From Firmicutes bacterium AM55-24TS (GTDB taxonomy: Bacteria; Bacillota; Clostridia; UBA1381), in contig QTVU01000008.1 of the NCBI GenBank assembly GCA_003460745.1, positions 12,753 through 76,752 of the forward strand: 64,000 bases of DNA, in the 5' to 3' direction. The notes beneath the pieces are model-generated. The model did not search any database. It was not told the DNA's origin and saw nothing but the letters and a program-made list of their open reading frames with translations. Below, one piece after another: positions 18,615-27,528 of the stretch; within the stretch, counting starts at the first letter, position 1, and every line of letters starts with the position of its first letter. A program made the position numbers and the translations under genes.

Positions 18615-19895
18615 ATGTCATACAAAGAAATGACTAAAGAAGAATTACAGGAAATCCGCAAAGAAGTTGCGGCAAAATATGATGAGCTAAAGGCTAAGGG
18701 TTTAAAACTTGATATGTCAAGAGGTAAGCCGAATACCGAACAGCTTGATATTTCTATGGGAATGATTGATACACTTACCGACTACAATCTTGTAGGTGAA
18801 CAAGGCGTTGACTGTCGTAACTACGGTGTGCTTGACGGTATAATTGAGGCTAAAAGACTTCTAAGTGCAATGATTGAATGTCCCGTAGACAATATTATAA
18901 TTTACGGTAATTCAAGTCTTAATGTTATGTATGACACAGTTGCCCGTTCAATGACGCACGGTGTTATGGGCTCAACTCCATGGGCAAAGCTTGATAAAGT
19001 TAAGTTCTTGTGTCCTGTACCGGGATATGACAGACATTTTGCAATTACAGAATTTTTCGGTATTGAAATGATTAATATTCCTATGACTGAGGACGGACCT
19101 GATATGGATATGGTTGAGGACCTTGTTTCAAAGGATGAGGCAATCAAGGGTATTTGGTGTGTACCGAAGTATTCAAACCCTATGGGTATAACATATTCTG
19201 ATGAAACAGTAAGACGTTTTGCAAATCTAAAGCCGGCGGCTGAGGATTTTAGAATTTATTGGGATAATGCGTATTGCATACATCATTTATATGAGGATCA
19301 TCAAGACCACATTCTTGAAATTCTTGAAGAATGTGAAAAAGCAGGTAATCCTGATATGGTATTTAAGTTCTGCTCAACATCAAAGGTCACATTCCCAGGC
19401 TCGGGTATAGCCGCTATTTCAGCATCAAAGGCTAACCTTGACTTTATCAAAAAGCAGATGTCGGTACAGACTATCGGTCACGATAAACTTAACCAACTTC
19501 GTCATGCAAGATTTTTTGGTGACTTCAACGGTATGCTTGAGCATATGAAAAAGCACGCAGATATTATAAGACCTAAGTTTGAAGCTGTACTTGAGATGCT
19601 TGACAAGGAACTTGGAGATTTAGGCATAGCAAAATGGACAAAGCCAAACGGCGGTTACTTTATCGGTTTCGATACTATGGACGGCTGTGCTAAAAAGGTC
19701 GTTGCTATGTGTAAAGAAGCAGGTGTTGTTATGACTCCGGCAGGTGCAACATATCCGTACGGAAAAGACCCTCACGATTCAAATATCCGTATTGCACCGA
19801 CATTCCCGTCAACAGAAGAATTAAAGCAGGCATGTGAAATTTTCGTTACTTGCGTAAAACTTGTAAGCCTTGATAAAATTCTTGAAACAAAGTAA
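18615..19895 (+). CDS. Class Ib-type aspartate aminotransferase (PF12897 family)
   Basis: A PLP-dependent aminotransferase of 426 residues in the fold-type I subgroup typified by Corynebacterium AspT. Matching features include LDMSRGKPNTEQLDIS at the start, CPVPGYDRHFAITEFFG, WCVPKYSNPMGITYS, DNAYCIHHLY and the PLP lysine in CSTSKVTFPGSG near 256. The likely reaction is aspartate plus 2-oxoglutarate to oxaloacetate plus glutamate. The start is the ATG at 18615 after AAGGAGGG. It is monocistronic between a clear promoter and terminator. Confidence 0.9.
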   Translation: MSYKEMTKEELQEIRKEVAAKYDELKAKGLKLDMSRGKPNTEQLDISMGMIDTLTDYNLVGEQGVDCRNYGVLDGIIEAKRLLSAMIECPVDNIIIYGNSSLNVMYDTVARSMTHGVMGSTPWAKLDKVKFLCPVPGYDRHFAITEFFGIEMINIPMTEDGPDMDMVEDLVSKDEAIKGIWCVPKYSNPMGITYSDETVRRFANLKPAAEDFRIYWDNAYCIHHLYEDHQDHILEILEECEKAGNPDMVFKFCSTSKVTFPGSGIAAISASKANLDFIKKQMSVQTIGHDKLNQLRHARFFGDFNGMLEHMKKHADIIRPKFEAVLEMLDKELGDLGIAKWTKPNGGYFIGFDTMDGCAKKVVAMCKEAGVVMTPAGATYPYGKDPHDSNIRIAPTFPSTEELKQACEIFVTCVKLVSLDKILETK

Positions 19896-19908
19896 TTAAT
19901 TAATGATT

Positions 19909-19937
19909 AAATGAGCGTTTACGGAACGCTCATTTTT
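19909..19937 (+). terminator. Terminator after the aminotransferase gene
   Basis: AAATGAGCGTT (19909-19919) pairs with AACGCTCATTT (19925-19935) and continues into a T tract. Confidence 0.9.
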
Positions 19938-19949
19938 TGTTAGATAAAA

Positions 19950-19978
19950 TTGACAACGGCATTGTTTTATGATAAAAT
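19950..19978 (+). promoter_or_regulatory. Promoter of the SUF-like pair
   Basis: TTGACA (19950-19955) and TAAAAT (19973-19978) are 17 bases apart, upstream of the SufC-like gene. Confidence 0.78.
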
Positions 19979-20041
19979 TATAATTCAATGAATATTATGT
20001 TATCATAACTAATGATAAACAGTCGAAAGGAGCATTGAAAA

Positions 20042-20779
20042 GTGCTTGAGCTTAAAAATATAAGTTGGGAAATTCCCGATGGAGATAAAATTTTAAAGGG
20101 TATAGATTTAGAAATACCTGACGGCAAAATGACCGTTATAACAGGTCCGAACGGTGGCGGTAAAACTTCTCTTGCAAAGATTATCGCAGGACTCGAAGTG
20201 CCTAATTCGGGTGAAATTTTGCTTGACGGTGAGAATATAACCGATTGGGATATTACAAAACGTGCTAAAAATGGCATTGCATACGCATTTCAACAGCCTG
20301 TGCGTTTTAAGGGCATTACAGTAAGAGATTTGCTTAATCTTGCGGCAGAGAGAACATTGTCCGAAAGAGAGATATGCTCTGTACTCGGTGAAGTCGGTCT
20401 TTGTGCAAGAGATTATATTGAAAGAGATGTTGACGCAAGTCTTTCGGGCGGTGAAAGCAAAAGAATTGAGATTGCTACCGTTTTATCGCGTGAAAATGCG
20501 AAGATACTTGTATTTGACGAGCCTGAGGCAGGTATTGACCTTTGGAGCTTTACAAGTCTTATTGACGCGTTCCAAAAACTTAAAAACGAAAGCGGAAAAT
20601 CCTTGCTTGTAATATCGCACCAAGAACGTATACTTGAAATTGCGGACTATATAGTTGTGATTGCGGACGGTAATGTTCGTGCATTTGGTGAGGGTAAAGA
20701 TGTTCTTCCTCAACTTTTGAAAGAAGAAAAAGAGTCAAAGTGTCCTCTCGGTAAGGATAAGAAAGGAGAGAACAACTGA
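20042..20779 (+). CDS. SufC-like ATPase (minimal SUF system)
   Basis: An ABC-type ATPase of 245 residues that should power Fe-S cluster assembly with the next gene. Walker A GPNGGGKTS is near 35, the signature SLSGGESKRIE near 134 and Walker B ILVFDEPEAGID near 156. The start is a GTG at 20042, nine bases after AAAGGAG. The C-terminal tail KCPLGKDKKGENN is charged. It overlaps the SufB-like gene by one base. No sufS, sufU or sufE lies nearby, which resembles the two-gene SMS/SUF-like minimal systems rather than a full suf operon. Confidence 0.88.
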   Translation: MLELKNISWEIPDGDKILKGIDLEIPDGKMTVITGPNGGGKTSLAKIIAGLEVPNSGEILLDGENITDWDITKRAKNGIAYAFQQPVRFKGITVRDLLNLAAERTLSEREICSVLGEVGLCARDYIERDVDASLSGGESKRIEIATVLSRENAKILVFDEPEAGIDLWSFTSLIDAFQKLKNESGKSLLVISHQERILEIADYIVVIADGNVRAFGEGKDVLPQLLKEEKESKCPLGKDKKGENN

Positions 20780-21705
20780 TGAATGAAACAACAAGAGAAT
20801 TTTTGAAAATCGTTTCCGACATTCAAGGCAACGAACTTGAAACGGCGGCATTTAACATTCGTGAGGACAGTCAGTGTGCCGGCAGACAATCTACTCCGAA
20901 TATAAAGATTGATTCAAAAGAGGACGGACCTGGTCTTGTTATACACATAAGCAAAAATGCACAAAAGGAAACAGTTTATATACCGGCTTGCGTTACACAT
21001 GGTGATGTAGACGACCTTGTATATAATGATTTTTATGTTGAGGCAGGTGCAGACGTTATTATTGTTGCCGGTTGCGGTGTGCATACATCAGACGGTCACG
21101 ATGCACGACATAACGGAATACACCGTTTCTTTATCGGTAAAGGTGCACACGTTTTGTATAAAGAAAAGCATATCGGAACAGGTAAGGGTGTCGGAAAAAG
21201 AACGATTGATCCTGTAACAGATGCATATCTTGAAGACGATGCCGTACTTGAAATGGATACAATTCAGCTTAGCGGTGTTGATTCAACTGTAAGAAAAACA
21301 TCGGGTAAACTCGGTGCAAGAGCAAAGCTTATCATACACGAAAGAATTATGACAGACGGTGACGAAAAGGCTAAAACTGAATTTGAGGTTGAACTTAACG
21401 GTGAAGATTCGGGTGTTGATTTGGTGTCACGTTCGGTTGCAAAAGGCAATTCGTATCAGGAATATCATTCGACAATAAAGGGTAACTGCCGTTGTACGGG
21501 ACATTCCGAATGTGACGCAATACTTGTCGGAAACGGTAAGGTTAACGCCGCACCGGCTTTATTTGCAGGCGATATTGACGCGTCACTTATACATGAGGCG
21601 GCAATCGGAAAAATCGCAGGAGAACAGCTTATAAAATTGCAGACTCTCGGTCTTACTTCGGAAGAGGCGGAGGCAAAGATTATCGAAGGCTTTTTGCGTG
21701 GTTAA
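20779..21705 (+). CDS. SufB/SufD-like scaffold protein
   Basis: A 308-residue member of the SufBD family, much shorter than classical SufB (about 470). It keeps the C-terminal beta-helix signature: GHSECDAILVGNGKVNAAP, then DASLIHEAAIGKIAGEQL, including the Cys and His used for cluster assembly. The start ATG overlaps the SufC-like stop. With one SufB-like and one SufC-like protein, the complex is probably a homodimeric scaffold plus two ATPases. The sulfur source would have to come from elsewhere. Confidence 0.88.
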   Translation: MNETTREFLKIVSDIQGNELETAAFNIREDSQCAGRQSTPNIKIDSKEDGPGLVIHISKNAQKETVYIPACVTHGDVDDLVYNDFYVEAGADVIIVAGCGVHTSDGHDARHNGIHRFFIGKGAHVLYKEKHIGTGKGVGKRTIDPVTDAYLEDDAVLEMDTIQLSGVDSTVRKTSGKLGARAKLIIHERIMTDGDEKAKTEFEVELNGEDSGVDLVSRSVAKGNSYQEYHSTIKGNCRCTGHSECDAILVGNGKVNAAPALFAGDIDASLIHEAAIGKIAGEQLIKLQTLGLTSEEAEAKIIEGFLRG

Positions 21706-21710
21706 ATCAC

Positions 21711-21743
21711 GAAATACACTATTCGTAAGAATAGTGTATTTTC
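21711..21743 (+). terminator. Hairpin after the SUF-like pair
   Basis: GAAATACACTATTC (21711-21724) pairs with GAATAGTGTATTTTC (21729-21743). The T tract lies within the arm, so termination may be partial. Confidence 0.65.
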
Positions 21744-21764
21744 GTATGAAATTATTAGGAAGAA

Positions 21765-23120
21765 GTGGTCATCTTGAGGCAAATCCCTCAAAATTATTTG
21801 TTTAGTAAAATTGATTTAAAAAAACTTATTGTACCGCTTATAATAGAACAATTTTTGACTATTGCTGTCGGTCTTATAGATTCAATGATGGTTGCGAGTG
21901 TCGGAGAATCGGCGGTATCGGCAATATCGCTTGTTGATACTGTAAACATACTTATTATAAACATATTTACGGCACTTGCAACAGGCGGAGCTGTTGTTGC
22001 AGGGCAGTATATAGGAATGAAACAGGAACATAATTCCTGCAAAGCGGCGAACCAAACGCTTATATTTACAACGCTTATTGCACTGTTTGTAATGATTATC
22101 GTGTATGTGCTGAAAAATTTTATACTTCATACCGTTTTCGGACAGATTGAAGATGATGTTGCAAATTATGCAAATACATATTTGCTCATAGTGTCGGCGT
22201 CAATTCCGTTTATCGGAATGTATAATGCGGGCGCAGCTATATTCCGTGCAATGGGAAATTCAAAGGTTTCAATGAACACATCGCTTATTATGAATCTTGT
22301 AAACATAGTCGGTAATGCGATACTTATTTACGGTTTTCATATGGAAATTGCCGGTGCGGCAATACCAACGCTTATATCAAGAATAGTTGCGGCGGTTGTG
22401 ATTGTTGTAAGACTTGGAAATCAAGATTTACAGATACATATTGACCGACCGTTTAAGCTGAAATTCGATTGGCGAATGATTAAAAATATACTTAGAATAG
22501 GAATACCGAATTCGCTTGAAAACTCAATGTTTCAGCTTGGTAAAATATTGGTGCTTACAATAGTAACGGCATTTGGCACAAGAGCTATAACCGCAAATGC
22601 GGTATCAAACACAATAGCAATGTTTCAGATACTGCCGGGGATGGCGATATGTCAGGCTATATTAACCGTATCAAGTCAGTGTGTCGGTGCAAACGACTAT
22701 AAACAGCTTGATTTTTACATAAAGCGACTTATGAAAACGATATATGTGTTTGTCGTTGCAATAAATGTAGTTGTGGTTGCGATACTTCCGCTTATATTAA
22801 AAGCGTACAATTTATCAAGTGAAACAACCGAGATTGCAAAACAAATTATATGGTATCACGCAATCTGTACTTGTACGATATGGCCGCTTTCGTTCGCATT
22901 GCCTAATTCACTTCGTGCCGCAAATGACGTAATGTTTACAATGATAGTTGCAATTTTGTCGATGTGGATATTCAGAATAGGTGCAAGCGTGGTAATAGCC
23001 AAATGGCTCGGATTTGGTGTACTCGGTGTATGGATTGCAATGACGATTGATTGGTTTGTCAGAGCAATTATATTTGTAATACGATACAAATATAAAATAA
23101 AAAGTAAATGCAAGATTTAA
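21765..23120 (+). CDS. MATE family efflux transporter
   Basis: A 12-helix Na+- or H+-coupled exporter of cationic drugs or metabolites. The roughly 450-residue product has the MATE N-terminal pattern (IVPLIIEQFLTIAVGLIDSMM) and a matching second half (IPNSLENSMFQLGKI). The start is uncertain: GTG 21765 is very close to AGGAAG (21757-21762), while TTG 21774 is 11 bases from it. The substrate cannot be predicted. It is the last intact gene before the disrupted region. Confidence 0.9.
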   Translation: MVILRQIPQNYLFSKIDLKKLIVPLIIEQFLTIAVGLIDSMMVASVGESAVSAISLVDTVNILIINIFTALATGGAVVAGQYIGMKQEHNSCKAANQTLIFTTLIALFVMIIVYVLKNFILHTVFGQIEDDVANYANTYLLIVSASIPFIGMYNAGAAIFRAMGNSKVSMNTSLIMNLVNIVGNAILIYGFHMEIAGAAIPTLISRIVAAVVIVVRLGNQDLQIHIDRPFKLKFDWRMIKNILRIGIPNSLENSMFQLGKILVLTIVTAFGTRAITANAVSNTIAMFQILPGMAICQAILTVSSQCVGANDYKQLDFYIKRLMKTIYVFVVAINVVVVAILPLILKAYNLSSETTEIAKQIIWYHAICTCTIWPLSFALPNSLRAANDVMFTMIVAILSMWIFRIGASVVIAKWLGFGVLGVWIAMTIDWFVRAIIFVIRYKYKIKSKCKI

Positions 23121-23167
23121 AACCACCTCATTTTTTATGAAAGAGAATACGAATAATATATTGAAAG

Positions 23168-23842
23168 ATGAAGTTAGAAGAAAGAGTGGCAGAAGCCACA
23201 AATGATAAAAAACTGAAAAATGATTTAATCGGTGAATACCAAAATTTCATCTTGGCAGCTATAAGCAAGACGCTTAAAAGAAGTGTTACGACAAGTGATG
23301 ATGAGTATATCATTGCTATGATGGCTTTCGGCGACGCGATTGACGGCTATAATGAAAATAAAGGTAATTTTCTCGGTTTTGCAAAGACTGTTATACGAAA
23401 CAGAATTATTGACAGTATAAGGCGTGAGGCAAAACATAATTCAGTGCCGTTTTCTGCGTTGGAAAAAGAAAATTCAGACGGTGAAACAATTGAATTTTAA
23501 ATACATACCGTTGATAAAAGCGATTTGAAGTGGGAAATCGAATCACTTACGGAGGAACTCAGCAATTTTGAAATATCATTTTTTGAACTTGCGGAGGTCA
23601 GTCCGGAAAGTCGTAAAACGAAACGGCTTTGTTTTGATGCGGTGAACTATATTATAAACAACAGTGAACTTGTAGATATAATTATGAATAAGCACATATT
23701 GCCGATAAAAGAGATTACCGATAATATAAAGCTGAACAGAAAAGCTATCGAACGTCACAGGAAATACATAATAACGGCGGTTATTGATATAACTCAGGAT
23801 TATCCTGCCATTGCCGAATATTTCAATATGAGGGAGGTGTGA
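23168..23842 (+). pseudogene. sigI: RNA polymerase sigma factor SigI, interrupted by in-frame TAA
   Basis: The two halves read in one frame. The N-terminal part (23168-23497) has the sigma region 2 pattern YIIAMMAFGDAIDGYNENKG and FAKTVIRNRIIDSIRRE. After a TAA at 23498-23500 the frame continues through FEISFFELAEVSPESRKTKR and an HTH-like AIERHRKYI segment, the SigI-specific C-terminal domain. Total length (about 224 codons) fits SigI. The second half could start at TTG 23525, but no ribosome binding site precedes it. SigI factors control polysaccharide enzymes in clostridia under RsgI sensors; the next gene is such an rsgI. A nonsense mutation is likely; a split two-protein sigma factor is less likely. 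Confidence 0.8.
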
Positions 23843-23845
23843 AAT

Positions 23846-24139
23846 ATGAGCGGAGTTATTGTGTCCGTGAAGGGCAGATATGCGGTTTTGCTTACAAAAA
23901 ACAGCGATTTTATAAAGGTAAAAAACAAAAATTATTCTGTCGGCGACAAAGTGAAAATACCGCAGTATAAAGGGCAAATTCTTGCGGCTGCGGCAAGCTT
24001 TATTGTTGTGTGCGGCGGTATAAGTTCATATTTTGTGCCTGCAAAATATATGTACAAAGCGGTAAAACGTGTATCGTGTCAACCGATGACGGTGCAAATG
24101 CGGCAGGTGATGAGCCGACAGAGAATGCAATTACTCTAA
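23846..24139 (+). pseudogene. rsgI: Anti-sigma factor RsgI, N-terminal remnant
   Basis: The first 45 residues form an RsgI_N domain (VIVSVKGRYAVLLTKNSDFI, then VKNKNYSVGDKVKIP), which binds SigI in the cytoplasm. A membrane segment follows (AAAASFIVVCGGISSYF). After about residue 65 the frame loses similarity and ends at 24139 in a tail of no recognisable type (QPMTVQMRQVMSRQRM), while a different frame continues as a pectin-binding domain. The normal external beta domain of RsgI is missing. This looks like a deletion fusion with a frameshift near 24050-24070. GGGAGGTG precedes the ATG. Confidence 0.72.
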
Positions 24140-24804
24140 GCAGTGATGATATAGCCGAATTTGCAGGACCGGGCGGTTTTGGCGGCGGAAACCAAGGACC
24201 TAACTGGGGCGGTGAGGACAGTTCAAGCTACGGTTATCTTGAAGTTTCAGGAGGTCTGCTTTATATTGAAGCCGAGGGTGATGGATTTGACTCAAACGGT
24301 GACGGTGTAATCACTGGCGGTATTGTACTTGTAAACGGTCCTACAAGCGGCGGTAACGGCGTATTTGATGTAGGTGACAATAACAATGCTTTGACGATAA
24401 CAGGCGGTATTGTAATCGGTGCAGGTACATCTGATATGGCTGTTACACCTACTAAAGCGACTAATTCGCAGTATTATGTTGTTGCATCAGGTTCATCATC
24501 GTCAGGCGGCGGTGGTGGATTTGGCGGACCTGGCAGCAGTTCATCAAGTTCGGGATTTTCAACACAAGCGGCAGGTAAGGCATTTCAGCTTACAGATTCA
24601 AGCGGTAATGAGATAGTAACTTATGTACCGTCAAAGCAATACTCATGGGTACTTGTGTCAACACCTGAAATGTCAATCGGCACATATACTCTAAACTATG
24701 GCGGTTCGGTAACAGGCGGAACGTTCACAAACGGAAACTACGGCTTGGTTACAGACGAAACATATTCGGGTTCAAGCACAATTTCATTGTCAGCTAAACA
24801 ATAA
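24010..24804 (+). pseudogene. Cthe_2159-like polygalacturonate-binding beta-helix, C-terminal part
   Basis: From about residue 20 this frame reads as the C-terminal half of a Cthe_2159-type (DUF4353/PF14262) calcium-bound parallel beta-helix: STDDGANAAGDEPTEN, YLEVSGGLLYIEAEGDGFDS, GGIVLVNGPTSGG, then a Gly/Ser-rich loop and a C-terminal sandwich. Cthe_2159 binds pectin-like polygalacturonic acid. The N-terminal half is absent and the upstream frame belongs to rsgI, shifted by one base. It may once have been the external sensor of RsgI, giving a pectin-sensing sigma system, or it may have been joined by deletion. Confidence 0.7.
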
Positions 24805-24819
24805 TATATTGACGAAAGA

Positions 24820-24850
24820 AAGCAGTTCATATAATATGGACTGCTTTTTT
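24820..24850 (+). terminator. Terminator after the sigI/rsgI remnant
   Basis: AAGCAGTTCATA (24820-24831) pairs with TATGGACTGCTT (24835-24846), with one G-T pair, followed by T residues. Confidence 0.85.
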
Positions 24851-24872
24851 GTATGTAAATGTATTATTTTGG

Positions 24873-24901
24873 TTTACAATTTATGCAACATATGTTATTA
24901 T
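24873..24901 (+). promoter_or_regulatory. Promoter of the stalk-domain gene pair
   Basis: TTTACA (24873-24878) and TATTAT (24896-24901) are 17 bases apart, about 45 bases before the first start codon. Confidence 0.72.
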
Positions 24902-24945
24902 AATAGTAAGAAGTGCTACTGCAATGATAAAATGAGGTGAAATAT

Positions 24946-25500
24946 ATGAAAAAAATAATTAAGGTAATATCTCTATTTTTAATAATAGTTGTTTTCGGTG
25001 AAGTGTCATATGCCTCGGAATATTTAAACAACGTTGAATTTACCCAAAAACGTATGGACGAAAATATAATATGGAGTGGCAAAGAATGGATTACGGATAC
25101 ATACCCACCGAAAATATCACAAGATGCTACTGAATTTATGAGTGTAGAAGAAAATGAAGACGTCAAGGAAGAACTAAAGAATTATCGTTATATTTATGTG
25201 TGGACGGGAAACGATTATTTGGTATATCAGAGCAATCCTGATTATAGAAAATATAATATGCAAAAGTATTTGTACAGACTTTCAGCTGATTTTCAACAAA
25301 TATTAAATATATATGAAATTCCGAATTGGATAACTCAAATGGCTTTTATAGATGACAAGATTTATATATCAACAAAAAATGTATATCCTAAAAAAAGATG
25401 GAGATCGAGTTTATTGGCATTAGTTCCGATGATTATGGTATTTATTATAGTACAGACTATTTTGAATGGAGAAAACTTGATTTTGAAGGGGATGATCTAA
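24946..25500 (+). pseudogene. Stalk-domain secreted protein, copy 1, 5' part (frameshifted)
   Basis: A signal peptide (KKIIKVISLFLIIVVFGEVSYA) is followed by an uncharacterised beta-rich region with IWSGKEWITDTYPPKIS. At an A7 run (25390-25396) the frame departs from its paralogue at 26191 and ends at 25500 in a hydrophobic tail. One extra A would rejoin it to the frame at 25398. The start is the ATG at 24946 behind GAGGTG; the GTG at 24937 is part of that site. Confidence 0.75.
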
Positions 25501-26180
25501 TTGAGTTTAGAAATCAACTGTTTGTTGGTAATAATTTGTGTTTTAATGACAAGGTAATTAAAATTTTATATGAAACATATTCAGGTTATCCTAAATACAA
25601 AGTAGGTCAATATCTTTGTGAAATTGACTATAGAAATGAGTACAAAACTGATAATAATACAGTGTTAGCATTCTCGAATGACGGTATATATTGGGTGTAT
25701 ATGATTGTAGATAAGGCAAATATACAAGGAATATCAGAATTAGGCGATGAAATATTGATACAAAAAGATTATAGGAACTATTATGCTTGCAATAAAGAAG
25801 AAGTATTTTCACAGCTGCGTGAAAAATTGCCTAATAATCCTGTTTATGTGAAGTTTAACGATGATATTCTCGGCTTTGATGAACCGCCGATTATCGAAGA
25901 CGGCAGCACGCTTGTGCCTATGAGGTTTTTGTTCGAGCAAATGGGAGCAGATGTTGAATGGGATAGTGAAACTCAGACAGCAACAGCAACGATTGAGAAT
26001 AAGGCAGTAACATTTTCAATAGATAACGTCAACGCGAGAATAAATAATAAATCCGCTAAAATGGACGTGCCTGCAAGACTCGTAAACGGCAAAACAATGG
26101 TACCGCTACGTTTCCTTTCGGAAAATATGGGATACGATGTAGATTGGGATGCCGATAATAGAACAGCAATAATAAAATGA
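25398..26180 (+). pseudogene. Stalk-domain secreted protein, copy 1, 3' part
   Basis: This is the downstream frame of copy 1. It continues the uncharacterised beta region (YGIYYSTDYFEWRKLDFEG), then has a copper amine oxidase N-terminal-like stalk domain (PF07833 type): DGSTLVPMRFLFEQMGADVE and NGKTMVPLRFLSENMGYDVD. Such stalk domains are common in clostridial surface proteins. The last 115 residues are nearly identical to copy 2. Ribosomal or transcriptional slippage on the A7 run could still yield the full protein. Confidence 0.75.
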
Positions 26181-26190
26181 GGTGAAATAT

Positions 26191-27468
26191 ATGAAAAAAA
26201 TAATTAAGGCAATAACACTATTTTTAATAATAGCTATTTTCAGTGAAGTATCATATGCTGCAGAATACTTAAATAGTGTTGAATTTAATGAAAAGTATAT
26301 GAATAATAACGTAATGTGGAGCGGCAAAGAATGGATTACGGATACATACCCACCGAAAATATCACAAGATGGAACAGATTTTACGGAAGTAGAGGGAAAT
26401 GAAGAAATACCTAATATAATGAAATTTGGCCATTGTAAGTATGTTTGGACCGGGAGTGATTATTTGGTTTATAAGAAGAATCATGGTTATCTTGATGCTA
26501 ATCGCACAAAATATATGTATAGGCTTTCCGAGGATTTTAATACCATACTGAATACATATCAAATTCCTAATCTTATAAATAATTTGGAATTCATAGATGA
26601 TAAGATTTTTATAGCAACGGAAAATGTTTTACCTATGTATAGAGTTAACGGTGACCCTTCCAGTGGTATTTTGAAAGCATATAGATTTTCATTTGAAATT
26701 TATTATAGCACAGATTGTGTTGAATGGACAAAAGTTGAAAATGACATAATAAAATCATTCTATGGTGATGGTATTAATATGCAAAAGATAAATGATAAAT
26801 TATTCATTAATCATATGCTATATTCTGACGACAAGCTCATTGATATAAAATATGAAGCACATGAACCTTGTCGTGTAAGTAAAGTAGGTTCATACATTTG
26901 TGAAGTGGTGCCTGATAATGAATATAAAACTGAAAACAATACTGTATTAGCATTCTCAAATGATGGTGTATATTGGGCGTATCTTCCTATAGATATAAAG
27001 ACGAACGTTATACAGAAAGTATTCGAATTAGGAGATGAGATAGTAATAGAAGACTATCGTGACTATTATGTTGGTGATAAGGAAGAAGTATTTTCACAGC
27101 TGCGTGAAAAATTGCCTAATAATCCTGTTTATGTGAAGTTTAACGGGGATATTCTCGGTTTTGATGAACCGCCGATTATCGAAGATGGCAGCACGCTTGT
27201 GCCTATGAGATTTTTGTTCGAGCAAATGGGAGCATATGTTGAATGGGATAGCGAAACTCAGACAGCAACAGCAACGCTTGATAATAAGGCATTGACATTC
27301 TCAATAGATAACGTCAATGCGAGAATAAATAATAAACCCGCTAAAATGGACGTGCCAGCAAGACTTGTAAACGGCAAAACAATGGTACCGCTACGTTTCC
27401 TTTCGGAAAATATGGGATATGACGTAGATTGGGATGCCGATAGCAGGACGGCGATTGTGAACTCATAA
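26191..27468 (+). CDS. Stalk-domain secreted protein, copy 2 (intact)
   Basis: A 425-residue secreted protein of unknown role. A signal peptide (about 1-22) is followed by a 285-residue region with short repeated WSGKEW / YVWTGSDYLVY / EIYYSTDCVEW motifs, suggesting a beta-propeller-like fold, then a C-terminal copper-amine-oxidase-type stalk domain (about 310-425). It starts 10 bases after the copy 1 stop with the same ribosome binding site, so the two are cotranscribed. No anchor is visible. The function cannot be assigned. Confidence 0.88.
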   Translation: MKKIIKAITLFLIIAIFSEVSYAAEYLNSVEFNEKYMNNNVMWSGKEWITDTYPPKISQDGTDFTEVEGNEEIPNIMKFGHCKYVWTGSDYLVYKKNHGYLDANRTKYMYRLSEDFNTILNTYQIPNLINNLEFIDDKIFIATENVLPMYRVNGDPSSGILKAYRFSFEIYYSTDCVEWTKVENDIIKSFYGDGINMQKINDKLFINHMLYSDDKLIDIKYEAHEPCRVSKVGSYICEVVPDNEYKTENNTVLAFSNDGVYWAYLPIDIKTNVIQKVFELGDEIVIEDYRDYYVGDKEEVFSQLREKLPNNPVYVKFNGDILGFDEPPIIEDGSTLVPMRFLFEQMGAYVEWDSETQTATATLDNKALTFSIDNVNARINNKPAKMDVPARLVNGKTMVPLRFLSENMGYDVDWDADSRTAIVNS

Positions 27469-27528
27469 TTGCCAACTCCAAAAAAATATGATAAAATTGA
27501 TATATCATATACAAAGAGGTAAAAGGCT

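Larger units (their letters stand above)
24930..27445 (+). repeat. Tandem duplication of the stalk-domain gene
   Basis: The ribosome-binding region and signal-peptide codons at 24930-24970 recur at 26175-26215. The stalk-domain codons at 25801-26160 recur almost unchanged at 27086-27445. The central parts have diverged much more, so either the ends are kept alike by gene conversion or the middle evolves fast. Confidence 0.85.

Noticed and set aside
18615-19895. Cysteine desulfurase partner for the SUF-like genes
   Set aside because: Sequence motifs match the AspT-type aspartate aminotransferases, with its own terminator and a separate promoter before the SUF-like pair.
21711-21743. Hairpin as an attachment site or operator
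   Set aside because: Its position directly after a stop codon and its T-rich arm fit a terminator better.
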